A DNA stretch of 64,000 bases from assembly GCA_934045075.1 (NCBI GenBank), contig OW203723.1, positions 1,876,577-1,940,576 of the forward strand, in the 5' to 3' direction. Source of the stretch: Yponomeuta sedellus. Lineage: Eukaryota; Arthropoda; Insecta; Lepidoptera; Yponomeutidae. The position numbers and the translations under genes were made by a program. Shown here one piece after another: positions 30,850 to 41,254 of the stretch; within the stretch, counting starts at the first letter, position 1, and each line of letters starts with the position of its first letter. The notes under the pieces are model-generated. The model was given only the letters and a program-made list of their open reading frames with translations. It did no database searches and had not been told where the DNA came from.

Positions 30850-31220
30850 GGGATTATTATAGAAGCGTATACAATGCCCCATGAAGGATGTATTAACCTT
30901 TGCCAGCCTAAATAGTGGGAACAAAAGTTTATGTTTATTTCTAGTATTTACATTGTGTTGGCTACCTAAAGTTTTAAAGTTACTGATATTTTTCCTAACG
31001 TACATAATGTTTTCATATATATATACTGACTGGCAACTGTCAGGATGTTAGTTTCTTTAAAGAAATCTCTTAACGAATCTCTACTACCCAGTCTATAAAT
31101 GAATCTGATCGCTCTCTTCTGCAAGACGAAGATGGTCTCAATGTCTGCTGCCCGTCCCCACAGTAGTATGCCATAGGACATAAGACTATGGAAGTAACTA
31201 AAATAAACAAGCCTAGCAGT
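30850..31220 (-). pseudogene. CR1/jockey-like reverse transcriptase C-terminus
   Basis: Minus strand: ARLVYFSYFHSLMSYGILLW, then IFVLQKRAIRFIYRLGSRDS and NILTVASQYIY. After a frameshift near 31008 it continues MYVRKNISNFKTL and LAKVNTSFMGHCIRFYN. This is the region C-terminal to the polymerase palm in CR1/jockey-group LINEs. Broken by the frameshift and truncated at both ends: the RTE element has inserted at its upstream end and a plus-strand tail abuts downstream. Confidence 0.8.
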
Positions 31221-31249
31221 TGCGACGTCAGTCATCATCATCATCATCA

Positions 31250-33019
31250 TCAGCCCACCGCTGCCCACTGCTGGGTATAGGCCTTTTCCCCATTATGCCA
31301 AGCCTCACGGTCTCTCGCCATCCTCATCCAAGGACCCTCCACTGACTCTGCCACATCGTCTGACCATCGGGCCGCTGGTCTGCCCACCGACCGCTTTCCC
31401 GTTCTCGGCCGCCACTCTGTGACTGCTCTGGTCCACCTGCCGTCTTCCCGCCTTGCCAAGTGCCCCGCCCACCTCCACTTTAGTCTCGAGATCCGGTCCC
31501 CTACATCGTCAACCTTCGTTTTACGTCGAATAACGATATTTGGAACCCGATCTATGAGTCTAAAGCCCAACATGGAACGCTCCATAGCTCTCTGTGCTAC
31601 TTTAACTCGGTGCATGTTCTGTTTTGTGAGCGTCCATGTTTCGGCCCCGTAAGTGAGGATGGGCAAGACACATTGGTTGAATGTCTTGGTCTTTAGACAT
31701 TGCGGGATTTTTGACTTAAAGACATCGGCACGTTTTCCAAAAGCAGCCCATCCCAACTGAATCCGCCGTGTGATCTCCTTGACCTGAGATTCTCGGTCAA
31801 AAGATAAACATTGTCCAAGATAGACGTACTCGTCTACGACCTCTATCAGGCAGTTGCCGACAATTATGTTCGGAAAGTTCTGCCTCTGGTTGGTCATGAT
31901 CTTTGTCTTGGACATGTTCATCTCAAGACCGATCCTCAGGGACGCTTCGTGCAATTCTGCGAGCATACCTTGGAGATCTGCGGCGTTATCAGCTAGGATG
32001 ACGATGTCGTCGGCAAAACGCAGGTGCGATAAATAGGCACCATTTATGTTTACACCCTTCTCGCTCCAGTCAACGGTCTTCACCACATCCTCAAGGACAT
32101 TGGTGAAGAGCTTGGGCGAGATGGTGTCTCCCTGGCGTACTCCTCTGTTGATGTTCACAGTGTCGGTCAGTTCGTGTAATCGCACCTGCAGAGTGGCGGA
32201 CCCGTAAAGCTCCCGGAGGATGTCCACATATCTCCTGTCAATGTTGGAGCGATGGAGAGCATGGAACACTGCCCAGTGCTCGACACTGTCAAAAGCCTTC
32301 TCATAATCGATGAAGGCTAAGCACAGAGGCAGGTTATACTCGCGACATCTCTCCATCAACTGCTTGACCGTGTGGACATGGTCCATTGTGGAGTAGCCAC
32401 TCCGGAAGCCAGCCTGTTCAATAGGTTGATGTTCGTCCAGTTGGCGAGTTAGTCGGTTGCATAGAACTTTGGCGAATAGCTTATAGAGCTGAGATAGTAG
32501 GCTGATTGGGCGATAGTTTGATAATTGTGCCTTATCGCCCTTTTTGTGCAGGATTGTGACTATTGCGTTATTCCAGGCCTTTGGGGTGGTGTTATTTGCC
32601 AGGACTTTGTTGAAAAGTTTTGCCAACGCTTTGTGTACTGCGGGTCCTCCACGTTGCAACATCTCGACGTAAATCCCGTCTTCACCAGCAGCTTTGCCGC
32701 GCTTCATTTTTCTCAGAGCCCATTCTATTTCGTCTTGTATGATCGGCGGTAGCTCATCGTCCGCGAGACGTTCTATAGGTGGGGCTCTGGCATCGGCTGG
32801 ATCTGGTGTTTCTGGAGGCTTACGTATTGAAGAGTATAACTCGGCGTAGAACTCTTCAACTATACGCAATAGTTGCTGGCGATCTGTCACTATGTTGCCT
32901 TTGCTGTTTTTTAATTTATTAATTTCGGATTTGTTCCTATGGAGTTTCCGTCTAAAAACTTTTGGGCCTCTATTTTCTGCGATGGTTTTGCAGATAATCT
33001 TTGTGTTATGTGCCCTCAT
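31250..33019 (-). CDS. RTE reverse transcriptase region
   Basis: 589 residues of open frame. Polymerase motifs: RGKAAGEDGI (108-116), NYRPISLLSQLYKLFAKVLC (168-187), AGFRSGYSTMDHV (203-215), AFIDYEKAFDSVEHW (235-249, catalytic Asp238), GVRQGDTISPKLFTNVLED (293-311) and RFADDIVILAD (334-344, Asp337/338). The C-terminus has WRWAGHLARREDGRW and a GRP..RW block typical of RTE. The frame stays open upstream of the first Met, so this Met is not the true start; the segment is continuous with the endonuclease in the ancestral frame. All catalytic residues seen are intact. It would copy element RNA at the nicked target. Confidence 0.92.
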   Translation of the reverse strand: MRAHNTKIICKTIAENRGPKVFRRKLHRNKSEINKLKNSKGNIVTDRQQLLRIVEEFYAELYSSIRKPPETPDPADARAPPIERLADDELPPIIQDEIEWALRKMKRGKAAGEDGIYVEMLQRGGPAVHKALAKLFNKVLANNTTPKAWNNAIVTILHKKGDKAQLSNYRPISLLSQLYKLFAKVLCNRLTRQLDEHQPIEQAGFRSGYSTMDHVHTVKQLMERCREYNLPLCLAFIDYEKAFDSVEHWAVFHALHRSNIDRRYVDILRELYGSATLQVRLHELTDTVNINRGVRQGDTISPKLFTNVLEDVVKTVDWSEKGVNINGAYLSHLRFADDIVILADNAADLQGMLAELHEASLRIGLEMNMSKTKIMTNQRQNFPNIIVGNCLIEVVDEYVYLGQCLSFDRESQVKEITRRIQLGWAAFGKRADVFKSKIPQCLKTKTFNQCVLPILTYGAETWTLTKQNMHRVKVAQRAMERSMLGFRLIDRVPNIVIRRKTKVDDVGDRISRLKWRWAGHLARREDGRWTRAVTEWRPRTGKRSVGRPAARWSDDVAESVEGPWMRMARDREAWHNGEKAYTQQWAAVG

Positions 33020-33069
33020 ATCTTTCCGGATAGCTTTCTTGATACTTTTGCTAATCGTTTGGAGCTCTC

Positions 33070-33801
33070 TCAGGTCGGTCTCATTGTTGTTTTCATCTTT
33101 CTTCTTTTTTCTATCAGAGTTTGTGTACTAGGTGTTAGCTTATTTTCTTTGCGACCTTTCTTGCCTCCGATATGTTTCTTTGTTGTTGTAGAAATAGCGT
33201 TGCAAAGCTTTTCGTTGAGTGCGTCTACATCCAGATTTTGTTCCATTAACCCATCGAACTGATTTTTAAGCTCAAGCTGGTATTCCTTGTGTAGGAATAG
33301 ATAACTTTCTCGATCGTACCGCTCTTTTTGTGATCTTACCCGCTTGGCGCGTTCTTTGGGCAAGTTGCATCTAAATGTGCTTCTCACTAATCGGTGGTCG
33401 CTAGACGTTTTAAAGTTGTTGAGTACGCTAACGTCGGTGATATTGCAACGGTTACCTGTGATGACATAGTCGATTTCATTTCGGGTTTTCCCATCGGGAC
33501 TAGCCCAGGTCCATTTCCGAGTTGGTCTTTTCTTGAAGAAAGTATTCATGGCGTATAGCTCGTGTTTTTCCAGGAAATCAACAAGAGTTTGTCCGCGATG
33601 GTTACGACATCCAAGTCCGTATTGCCCGATCGAAGACTCTGAATCTAGAGGGCTTCCGACTTTTGCGTTGAAGTCACCCATAATTACTGTATAGTAAAAT
33701 GGGTTCTCCGCGCACGCCTTCTCTATATCTTCATAGAAAGATTCAACTTCTTCATCTGGGTGTGATGAGGTGGGCGCGTAGACTTGAACCACTGAGAGCA
33801 T
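33070..33801 (-). pseudogene. RTE endonuclease, C-terminal half (frame-shifted)
   Basis: A 243-residue segment of the exonuclease-endonuclease-phosphatase fold: VVQVYAPTSSHPDEE, MGDFNAKVG (41-49, Asp43/Asn45), WTWASPDGKTRNEIDYVITG (97-116) and SSDHRLV (133-139, Asp135/His136). These are the catalytic residues of APE-type nucleases. Its frame differs from both neighbours. It is joined to the N-terminal half by a shift near 33800 and to the polymerase by a second, compensating shift in an A-rich stretch near 33105-33118. Confidence 0.88.
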
Positions 33802-34225
33802 ATCTGGCGTTCAGCGCTATGTTGACGTAACAAACTCGCGTCGATACACTTGTTACGTTGCGAACCGCCGAAGATAGTCGCTTGTGAATCAAAAATCCTA
33901 CGCCTCCGTACGTCGAATCGTCACTTCCTTTGAAGAACAGAAGATCTCCAGAGGGGAGCCGTACAAGGTCTTCACACTTTCGCCGCACCTCTGCCAAACC
34001 GATCACATCCCAGGTGATGATCTTAGTTTCTTCTAACAATTCGGCCAATCTTTCGTCGTCTCTCAGAGTCCGTGTATTAAGAGTAGCCAGGGTCATCGTT
34101 TGGCAGCCGAATCTCTTCCGGGGATTCTTAGCACCCTCTGCCCCGCCGGAACCGGAGCCGCTGCCGTGGCTCGGAATAGCGGGGCTGCCGGGGACTGAGG
34201 GCCGTGGTTTTTTGGCATTGTCCAT
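33752..34225 (-). pseudogene. RTE endonuclease, N-terminal half
   Basis: Starts MDNAKKPRPSVPGSPAIPSH, a low-complexity Ser/Gly leader, then MTLATLNTRTLRDDERL (Asn50), WDVIGLAEVRRK (catalytic Glu79) and YGGVGFLIHKRL. It shares its frame with the polymerase segment. The frame leaves the endonuclease sequence at RYALSG, near 33800, where about two bases appear to be missing. The ATG at 34225 is a plausible true start. Confidence 0.85.
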
Positions 34226-34467
34226 GGGGAAAGTTATTAGCCCTAAAACACCACGCTGGCCAGTGCGTCACCGGTGACCGGTGAGTCTTCCTGCCACGTT
34301 GGCCTGTAGGGCCCATTGCTGTTTCCTACAGTTACCAGGAGGGACCGCGAGGAGGTGTGGCTAGGAAATGGAGTGGCTAAAAGATATCGGCACGAAAAAC
34401 GATGTAAACATTGATCTTCCTACCGATCCCAGTTAGAACTCCCGTTTCCCTCCCATACGTCAGTCAT

Positions 34468-34655
34468 ACGCTCGTTTATTACATTTTTACAATTTTCCAA
34501 CGTTTCGGCACTTTTACAGGTGCCGTGGTCTCGGATGACTGAGGTGGTAGGCATCTTTTTGAAAGCATTAACTGTTAGTTTACTACCCTCGGCAAAAATT
34601 ACAAAAGTTAATTATGAGGTTACGTTCCAAAATAGGTAAATCAATTATTTTACGA
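34468..34655 (-). mobile_element. Penelope 3' region fragment
   Basis: Same orientation and order as 6955-7135: GCTCGTTTATTACATTTTTA, CAACGTTTCGGCAC, then TTACTACCCTCGGCAAAAAT. It lies directly at the RTE target site, so the RTE landed in an older Penelope/CR1 junction. Confidence 0.75.
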
Positions 34656-35116
34656 GTATATGTTCGCGCGAGAATCGATTGCGCGACGTAATCATGAATC
34701 AGTGGTTATTCATTCATTATTCTGTCGTTCCGGTGCCGTCGCTCGTGCCGCTCGCTCACTAATCATTTATCCAGCCATCTTTACACACATTCGCACTGTG
34801 ACATACGCGCATGTGACATACGTGACATATGTGATAAGTGCTCGAATTCTCGTGAAGTGATAGACATTTTGGTGACCAAGAAACTTTATCAGCTCAAAAA
34901 ACAATATATTGACAATATTAGACTATAAGTGAACAGTGCAGGAGTGTTCTCCGTGCGCTGGACGCATCAGCTCATCCATCACCGCTCATCATCAGCCCAA
35001 CAGCAAAAGCGAGCCATCATCCACCATCACCAAGTAAGTCCATTCACTTCACCTCCCATTCCGCTCTCTCAACCAGCCCATCGTGAGGTAGACCTAGCCG
35101 ACACTGGCTAATTACC
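34656..35116. other. Segment embedded in the Penelope copy, absent from the other copy
   Basis: 461 bp lies between sequences that are adjacent in the Penelope element at about 7135. It is less AT-rich, with TCATCCATCACCGCTCATCA and a splice-donor-like CACCAAGTAAGT at about 35029. It could be Penelope leader or terminal sequence lost from the first copy, or a separate insertion. No duplication was found. Confidence 0.45.
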
Positions 35117-35225
35117 ATTATATAAAGTCAACAATATTGATTATTAGTAATTGAAGTTAAAAATTAAACCTATAAAACCAATTATTTTACATGAACTAAA
35201 AATATTGATTATTAATTGAAATTAA
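35117..35225 (-). mobile_element. Penelope 3' region, second piece
   Basis: TATAAAGTCAACAATATTGA, TTATTAGTAATTGAAGTTAA and a repeated diverged version, as at 7141-7250. Confidence 0.65.
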
Positions 35226-35504
35226 AATAAACATAATGTTACCGAGATGTGTGTTTTATTAATTTAAGTTTGATATAATTTCACACCGAAGTATGTCTGT
35301 GCGATAAAAATCAACTTGAATTTTAATACCATTACTAAATGTACATCAAATTTACCGTAAGAAAACAAACTCTGCATTACATTTATTGAGTCAGGCGTGA
35401 CAATCTCAACTGATTACACACTTCCTTTGGCGGAGCACAAACATTGGATATTAAATCAGAATATAGCAAATAAAACATTTAAGGGTACGCCATAAAATGC
35501 TTGT

Positions 35505-35876
35505 TTATCGTTATCAACCCTTGTATGTCCCCACTGCTGGGGCACGGGTCTCTTGCTGCATCGAAGGAAGGTTAGGCCATACTCCACCACGGGGGCCAAG
35601 TCCGGGTTGGTGGAGGATTGTAAGACAGTAGCGGGCCTCACTGTCAGAAGTTATCAAGCCGCCCATAAGGCCTCTGACATGGCTTAACGACTGCCATTAT
35701 ATGACATTCGGCACCAACGGCTTAACGTGCCTTGCGAAGCACGGAAGCGCTCGGAAAAATGCCACTAGCGATAGTCACGGGATGCTCACCCATCCTGTAC
35801 CTGACCGCGCCTGTTATTGCTTAACCAAGTGATTGATTCCAAACACTCGGTTTGCCTAGGCCACGAGCGCTTCAAA
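35505..35876 (+). repeat. Rep350, full-length copy
   Basis: From TTATCAACCCTTGTATGTCC to GCCACGAGCGCTTC with little decay; the best plus-strand reference copy in the window. Confidence 0.85.
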
Positions 35877-36404
35877 ATGCTTGTTTAGTTAAAACAAAAT
35901 TAAAGAAACTAATGAGCCGCTTCCAGCACAAATTCATAAAGCAATGGTCTCAAAAACTGCCTGATGCTTACTACAGACAGATGTCACCACTGTCGTTTGT
36001 ACCATAAATTTGACAGTTCTCCATAGAGTTTTTGTAAATAAATTGATTGTTTTGTAAATAATATCATTATCTTTTTAATACAGTTGCTCAAAAAGTGGCG
36101 TATTACAGGGACCTATAGGGTGCGGGATGTGGGCTATTACACACTCATGCTTTTTTTTTTACCTTTACCGCACTCGTGCCTTTTCTTTACCAACTGTCAA
36201 AATAATGTCTATAAAAAAGAAAAACCTACCATGAAGTTTTTACTAAAAAAAATCATAGAAGTTTTTATGAGCTACTTATTTGTTTCAATATCAGATTTAA
36301 TGATTTGATTGAACGAGTTAAGTTAGGTTTCATTTCATTTCATCTCATCAAATTTCATTTTCATTTCATATCAATAAAAAAAATCTACTGAAGACTTGGC
36401 TAAT
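35877..36404. other. No recognised gene
   Basis: AT-rich. It ends in a run of (CATTT)-like units (CATTTCATTTCATCTCATC) at about 36328-36372. Confidence 0.4.
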
Positions 36405-36604
36405 TATGGGCATAGTATTGTAAAGAGGTTTGAAATTTCACAGGTGTCGGGAAGTCTGCCATTAGCTCAGTTGGGAGAGCGCTGGCATGGTTAGCCAGAA
36501 GTCGCGGGTTTTTAATAATGGCATAATATAGCATAGCAACCAGTGTAGACGGTCATCAAATAGTACTTTAAAATAGTTCCTTAGCATGGGTTAGTGCATT
36601 AAAA
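36405..36604 (+). mobile_element. SINE-A variant copy
   Basis: Core GCCATTAGCTCAGTTGGGAG and loop ATGGTTA, then an alternative body (ATAGCAACCAGTGTAGACGG) whose complement is at 42474-42540. It ends GGGTTAGTGCATTAAAAAG, directly at the minisatellite. Confidence 0.7.
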
Positions 36605-37260
36605 AGAATATAGGCTTGTATTTAGTGAAGACTACGTAATGCCCATTTTTAACCTGAAGATAACTATCGACGCAATTCATATACAGGTTACGAATCTTTA
36701 CACAAAGTATTGAAGAAATTAGCTCTACCCTCTTAATAGGTTTTTAAAATTGTCCTTAGCAAGGGTTAGTGCATTAAAAATAATATAGGCTTGTATTTAG
36801 TGAAGACTACGTAATGCCCACTTTTAACCTGAAGATAACTATCGACGGAATTCATATACAGGTTACGAATCTTTACACAAAGTATTGAAGAAATTAGCTC
36901 TACCCTCTTAATAGGTTTTTAAAATTGTCCTTAGCAAGGGTTAGTGCATTAAAAAGAATATAGGCTTGTATTTAGTGAAGACTACGTAATGCCCATTTTT
37001 AACCTGAAGATAACTATTGACGCCAATCATATACAGGTAACGAATCTTTACACAAAGTATTGAAGAAAACAGTTGTACCCTCTAAATAGGTTTTTAAAAT
37101 TGTCCTTAGCACGGGTAAGTGCAATAAAAAGAATGTAGTCTTGTATTTAGTGAAGACTACGTAATGCCCATTTTTAACCTGAAGATAACTATCGACGTAA
37201 TTCATATACAGGTTACGAATCTTTACACAAATTATTGAAGAAAACAGCTGTACCCTCTAG
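36605..37260. repeat. 175-bp minisatellite seeded by the SINE-A tail
   Basis: TAGGCTTGTATTTAGTGAAG recurs at a constant 175-bp spacing (36611, 36786, 36961, with a variant at 37136). Each unit carries TTTTTAAAATTGTCCTTAGC plus GGGTTAGTGCATTAAAAA, the SINE-A 3' end. Confidence 0.9.
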
Positions 37261-37454
37261 ACCAAACAACAATACAATATGGCGGGTCTTAAGAATACTC
37301 AACAGTGCTGCCAACTACAATGAGCTTTCAGTTTTGAACATCATTCATAGACCGGCGGTTACAGGCGTGGTCATAGAAGAACCGGAATTGTTCGTTCGTT
37401 CATTATCAACCCTTGTATAGGTATATCGTCTGGTATATAACCCTGATATATTGT

Positions 37455-37632
37455 ATGCATTGCGTTGCATTGCATTGCATAGCATAGCATTGCATTGCAT
37501 TGCATTGCATTGCATTGCATTGCATTGCATTGCATTGCATTGCATTGCATTGCATTGCATTGCATTGCATTGCATTGCATTGCATTGCATTGCATTGCAT
37601 TGCATTGCATTGCATTGCATTGCATTGCATTA
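37455..37632. repeat. (TGCAT)n microsatellite at a SINE-B tail
   Basis: About 30 perfect TGCAT units (37481-37629) with a few variant units at the left. It lies where the tail of the antisense SINE-B at 37640 belongs; TACATTACATAACATAACAT bridges the two. Confidence 0.97.
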
Positions 37633-37832
37633 GATTACATTACATAACATAACATTTACATACAGGCACATACATTGCTTCTGTTCCCACACTAGGATAC
37701 CTTGTATTGTGGGAAACAGACACAACGACATCACAAACGTGTAAACATTTTTTTTTTGTTCCCAGCTGGGTTTCGAACCCGGGACCTCTTGCATGGTAGG
37801 CAGACGCGCTACCGCTACGCCACAGAAGTCGA
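37633..37832 (-). mobile_element. SINE-B copy 2
   Basis: Antisense: ACACTAGGATACC, TTCCCAGCTGGGTTTCGAAC and the complement of the GTAGCGGTAGCGCGTCTGCC head. Its tail faces the TGCAT array. Confidence 0.8.
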
Positions 37833-37902
37833 GAGAGTGCATAGCAGAGAGTTTGATGTGCGATGAGCCGTTTTCAGAGAAAATTCACAAAGCACTTCAT
37901 AG

Positions 37903-37945
37903 ATGCCGCTTATAGGCGTGCGCATACACGCCTATAAGCGGACGC
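37903..37945. repeat. Perfect hairpin, 15-bp arms
   Basis: CCGCTTATAGGCGTG, a 6-nt CGCATA loop, then CACGCCTATAAGCGG. Confidence 0.85.
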
Positions 37946-37984
37946 GTCTGTCAAATTATGCTTGGCACAGAAAGATTTTGAAGC

Positions 37985-38292
37985 GCTCGTAGCCTAGGCA
38001 AACCGAGTGATTGGAATCAATCACTTGGGTTAAACAGCAACAGGCACGGTCCCGTGACTACCGCTAGTGGCATTTTTCCGAGCGCTTCCGTGCTTCGCAA
38101 GGCACGTTAAGCCGTTGGTGCCGGCTGCCATGTAATGGCAGCCGGCATAATAAGCCATGTCAGAGGCCTTATGGGCGGCTTGATAACTTCTGACAGTAAG
38201 GTCCGCCACTGTTGTAGTGGAGTATGGCCTAACCTTCCTCCGATGCAGGAAGAAACCCGTGCCCCAGCAGTGGGGACATACAAGGGTTGATA
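37985..38292 (-). repeat. Rep350 copy
   Basis: Antisense from AGCGCTCGTAGCCTAGGCAA to CATACAAGGGTTGATATCG, with an internal deletion near 38215. Confidence 0.75.
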
Positions 38293-38640
38293 TCGATCTA
38301 TGGATTATTGTACAATAATTTTTTTTTAATGATTTATTTAATATTTTTATAATTTTATTATTATTATTAGTATTTTTTTTTCATATTCTATTCACCCGGC
38401 TGCCCCTTTCTGAGCGAAGGCCTCCCCCAAGTCCTCGTCCCCTCCTCAAAGATTAAGGTACCTTAACTAATTATAGTGAAACACGGCATGGATTGTTAAT
38501 TACTAATTTATGTAAATAGATAATTTTACGTGCTTATCACTACGTTATTTTAGAGATTATGGAAATCATTAGATGTGCTTTATTTTTTTTTGCTGTGCAA
38601 TCAAATATTTCTCCACTTTAATACGGGCGTACAAACATGA
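38293..38640. other. No recognised feature
   Basis: AT-rich with a short GC-richer piece (38395-38450: CTTTCTGAGCGAAGGCCTCC) that may be a LINE tail remnant. Confidence 0.35.
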
Positions 38641-38870
38641 TGACGACCTCTGTGGCGTAGCGGCAGCGCATCTACCTACCATGCAAGGGGTCCCGGGTCC
38701 GAACCCCGGCTGGGAACAAAAGAAACCCCAGGTCTTGGATGTTTACATGTTTGTGATGTCGTTGTTTCTGGTTCCCACGACACAGGATATCCTAGTGTGG
38801 GGCCAGAAACAATGTATGTGCCTGTATGTAAATGTTATGTTAGGTATGTTATGATGGGATGATTATCGTT
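38641..38870 (+). mobile_element. SINE-B copy 3
   Basis: GTGGCGTAGCGGCAGCGCAT, GGGTCCGAACCCCGGC, body GATGTCGTTGTTTCTGGTTC, and a short unexpanded ATGTTATGTTAGGTATGTTA tail. This is the ground state for comparison with the expanded tails. Confidence 0.8.
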
Positions 38871-38962
38871 TTTGTAGATTTATCATAATTTCTGTTATTT
38901 AAGCCTCCCTCCTTTCCTGTTAGGTCTAAGTTAATGTATCTGCCTATGTTTATGTAACGACG

Positions 38963-39150
38963 ACATCTGTGGCGCAGCAATATCGCATCTCTCTACCATG
39001 CAAGAGGTCCCGGGTTCGAACCCCGTCCGGGGACAAAAAATACTTCAGGTCCTGGATGTTTACATGTTTTTGATGTCGTTGCTCTGATTCCCTCGACACA
39101 GGGTAACCTAGTGTGGGGCCTGTATGTAAACGTTATGTTATGTAATGTAG
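38963..39150 (+). mobile_element. SINE-B copy 4
   Basis: ATCTGTGGCGCAGCAATATC, GGGTTCGAACCCCGTC, then GACACAGGGTAACCTAGTGT. The tail is ACGTTATGTTATGTAATGTA. Confidence 0.75.
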
Positions 39151-39299
39151 TACATTATGCTGTGTTCTGCCCATTTTGTGAACTCAATGCTTAAAACTAT
39201 CAGATATTTAATTATTATTGTTTGTTTTCGTGTTATTTAAAAAAAAATCCGGCTGGAATTGAGTTTTCTGTTTGTCTGTTGTATTTTGTTGTGTAATTT

Positions 39300-39510
39300 T
39301 ATGTTTTTAAAGATAAAGATAAAGAAAAATTTATTTCGGGTTTGTACACAATCACACAATTAATTACATAAAATATTAAATACGCCTTTACAATTACTGT
39401 TGACAAATGTTTACATAAATTTATTCACTAAACCCGAAAATGGACATAGCTCAGCTGGATGCCGTCTGGAGTAGACTCCAGAGGGCGCTGATTTTCAGCT
39501 ATCCCCATGC
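39300..39510. repeat. LINE-tail-like repeat, partner of 43700-43960
   Basis: AAAGATAAAGATAAAGAAAAATTTATTTCGGG, read as an A/GATA-rich start, leads to CAGAGGGCGCTGATTTTCAG. 43700-43960 has the same plan (AGAAAGATAGAAAGAAAG, then GCGGATTTTCAGTCAGTG). Confidence 0.4.
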
Positions 39511-39949
39511 CACTGACTGGTGCTTATCTATCATATATCAATTATATTTTTAGCTTTTACATGAGACAAAACAGTACATTGGTGGCGCATAAATATATTT
39601 GGAAACACAAGTTGCTAAGTTATAACACAAACCTAAGCATAGTTAAGCTAAGTTAGCACAAAGCTAAGTTATAGTGTCGTGTCATTAAATAAATACGTCT
39701 TTCTGTTCGTTGGTAAATTTTATGGAAGAGATCGCTCTAAGCGATAAGACAGCCTATTGCATAACATTACTTAGGTTAAAAAAATCATAGTTTTATTCTA
39801 TTTTCTAGCTGCGCAATAAACTTTTCTCTACCTATCTTTCTTTCTTCTCCCTTCTAATAGGCATTGTGTACGGCAATACTTAGATAATAATGTGTAAGCC
39901 TTTTTATCTATTTGATAGAGTTCTAATCTAATCTGATCTAACCTTCTCT
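39511..39949. other. No recognised feature
   Basis: AT-rich; no family match. Confidence 0.35.
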
Positions 39950-40035
39950 AATGTATTAGTCCAGTTTACCCAAAGGTTGTCCGGAAGAGATCACTTTTAG
40001 TGATAAGGCCGCCTTCTGTACTCTTAGGTTAAAAA
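39950..40035 (+). repeat. LTail copy
   Basis: AGGTTGTCCGGAAGAGATCA, TTTTAGTGATAAGGCCGCC and TGTACTCTTAGGTTAAAA. Confidence 0.6.
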
Positions 40036-40783
40036 ATATCTGTGTGATTTTCAAATCGTCGTCGTCTGTACGTCGCTATCGTCACGAAATAAAATATGAA
40101 GTTCCTCAACCGTGGCAAACTAAGTGTTTAAGCAATGAAAGCGCAACCTACGTTGAATGAAAAACCGCAGGGCGAAAATTATTAAAACTAACATTTTCTG
40201 CGGTAAATCGCTCAAGTGACGCCTCCACCGACTTTGTAAACGAAAAAATGTAAAAGGAAAGGAAATTAAAACCGAATCACGAAATTAATGGAAGCAATGA
40301 ACGGGGTACAGGTTTCTTTAAATGTTGTCAATTGCACTAAAAATTGTTTTAATAGAGTAAGAGTGGACACAGTATTTCTTTATAATTCGAGATACATAGT
40401 CTCTATTCGCGATAATTTGACTGACTGCCCTACCCCGAGACCACGGCAACTATAAGGCTGCCGAAACATCGGGAAATAAGGTACTTACGTTTTACCTAAC
40501 AAATAATCGCGATTTGACCCGTTTAATATAGAATTATGTATTTTGTAATATATGTATATTCTACAAGTAACACTTATAGAGCGGCCTTAGACTATGTCTT
40601 TCACGTAAAGCTTTATAATGTATGAAGCGTTTATTAATATTTGAGTTATCTCGTAAAATAATGATTTTATACATCTGCACCCTTTTATGAAATTCCAAAA
40701 ACTTTCACATTTAAAATAATTAAGAAGATAATTCAAACTTTTACATGAACAAAGTCGCCCTAGGCTCGCCAATGGATTCGGAT
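40036..40783. other. Mostly unassigned; Penelope-type end at 40430-40530
   Basis: 40430-40530 has CCGAGACCACGGCAACTATA, CTGCCGAAACATCGGG and AATAATCGCGATTTGACCC, matching the second Penelope-like family. Nothing else is identified. Confidence 0.45.
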
Positions 40784-40858
40784 CATTTAAAAACCTATTT
40801 AGAAGCTAAAACTTTCACCCATGCCGGGGCTCGTATCCGCAACCTCTGGCTAACCTCT

Positions 40859-41254
40859 GGCTGGCCCAGGGCATATACGGACGGCAGCATGATCGAGGGC
40901 AAGGTGGGGGGAGCGGTCACATTGTGGAAGGGCGGCGCTGAGGTCCGCACCAGGGGGTTCAGGCTGGAAGGATTCACCTCCGTCTTCGAAGCAGAGATGG
41001 AGGCGATCTCTAAGGCTCTTGACCTCGTCGCCGGGGGTCCCGTTCCCATCAGGGCGACTCATCTGAGCGACTCCAGATCAGCTCTGGAGTTGCTCAGGAA
41101 TACCTCGCCCACACACCTGCTGGCCGTAAAGATTTACGGCCAGCTGGCGAACATCCAGAAAAACGGTTTCCTGATCCGGTTTTACTGGATCAAGGCCCAC
41201 GTCGGGATCCCCGGCAACGAACGTGCATCCGCACGTTCCGAAATGTGCGGATGA
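40859..41254 (+). pseudogene. LINE RNase H domain
   Basis: Encodes AYTDGSMIEGKVGGAVTL (first catalytic Asp), FEAEMEAISKALDLV (catalytic Glu), LSDSRSALELL (Asp) and FYWIKAHVGIPGNERA (His and the final motif). This is a type I RNase H fold as found after the polymerase in I/R1-like LINEs. A 22-bp insertion at 41227-41248 shifts the frame right after GNERA. Removing it in thought restores continuity with DELAKRAALSRKDAA downstream. Not functional alone. Confidence 0.85.

Larger units (their letters stand above)
31225..34467 (-). mobile_element. RTE-type LINE, apparently full length, 11-bp TSD
   Basis: 3221 bp (31236-34456) is flanked by ACGTCAGTCAT at 31225-31235 and 34457-34467. The 3' end is the (TGATGA)-type short repeat usual for RTE elements, right after CCACTGCTGGGTATAGGCC-like sequence. 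It holds one endonuclease-polymerase reading frame, broken by two frameshifts. A length of about 3.2 kb matches intact RTE elements. Confidence 0.85.

Noticed and set aside
37451..37633. Long frames in the TGCAT tract (Met-Gln-Cys-Asn-Ala repeats) and TTACG tract
   Set aside because: A pentamer repeat without stop codons is open in several frames automatically.
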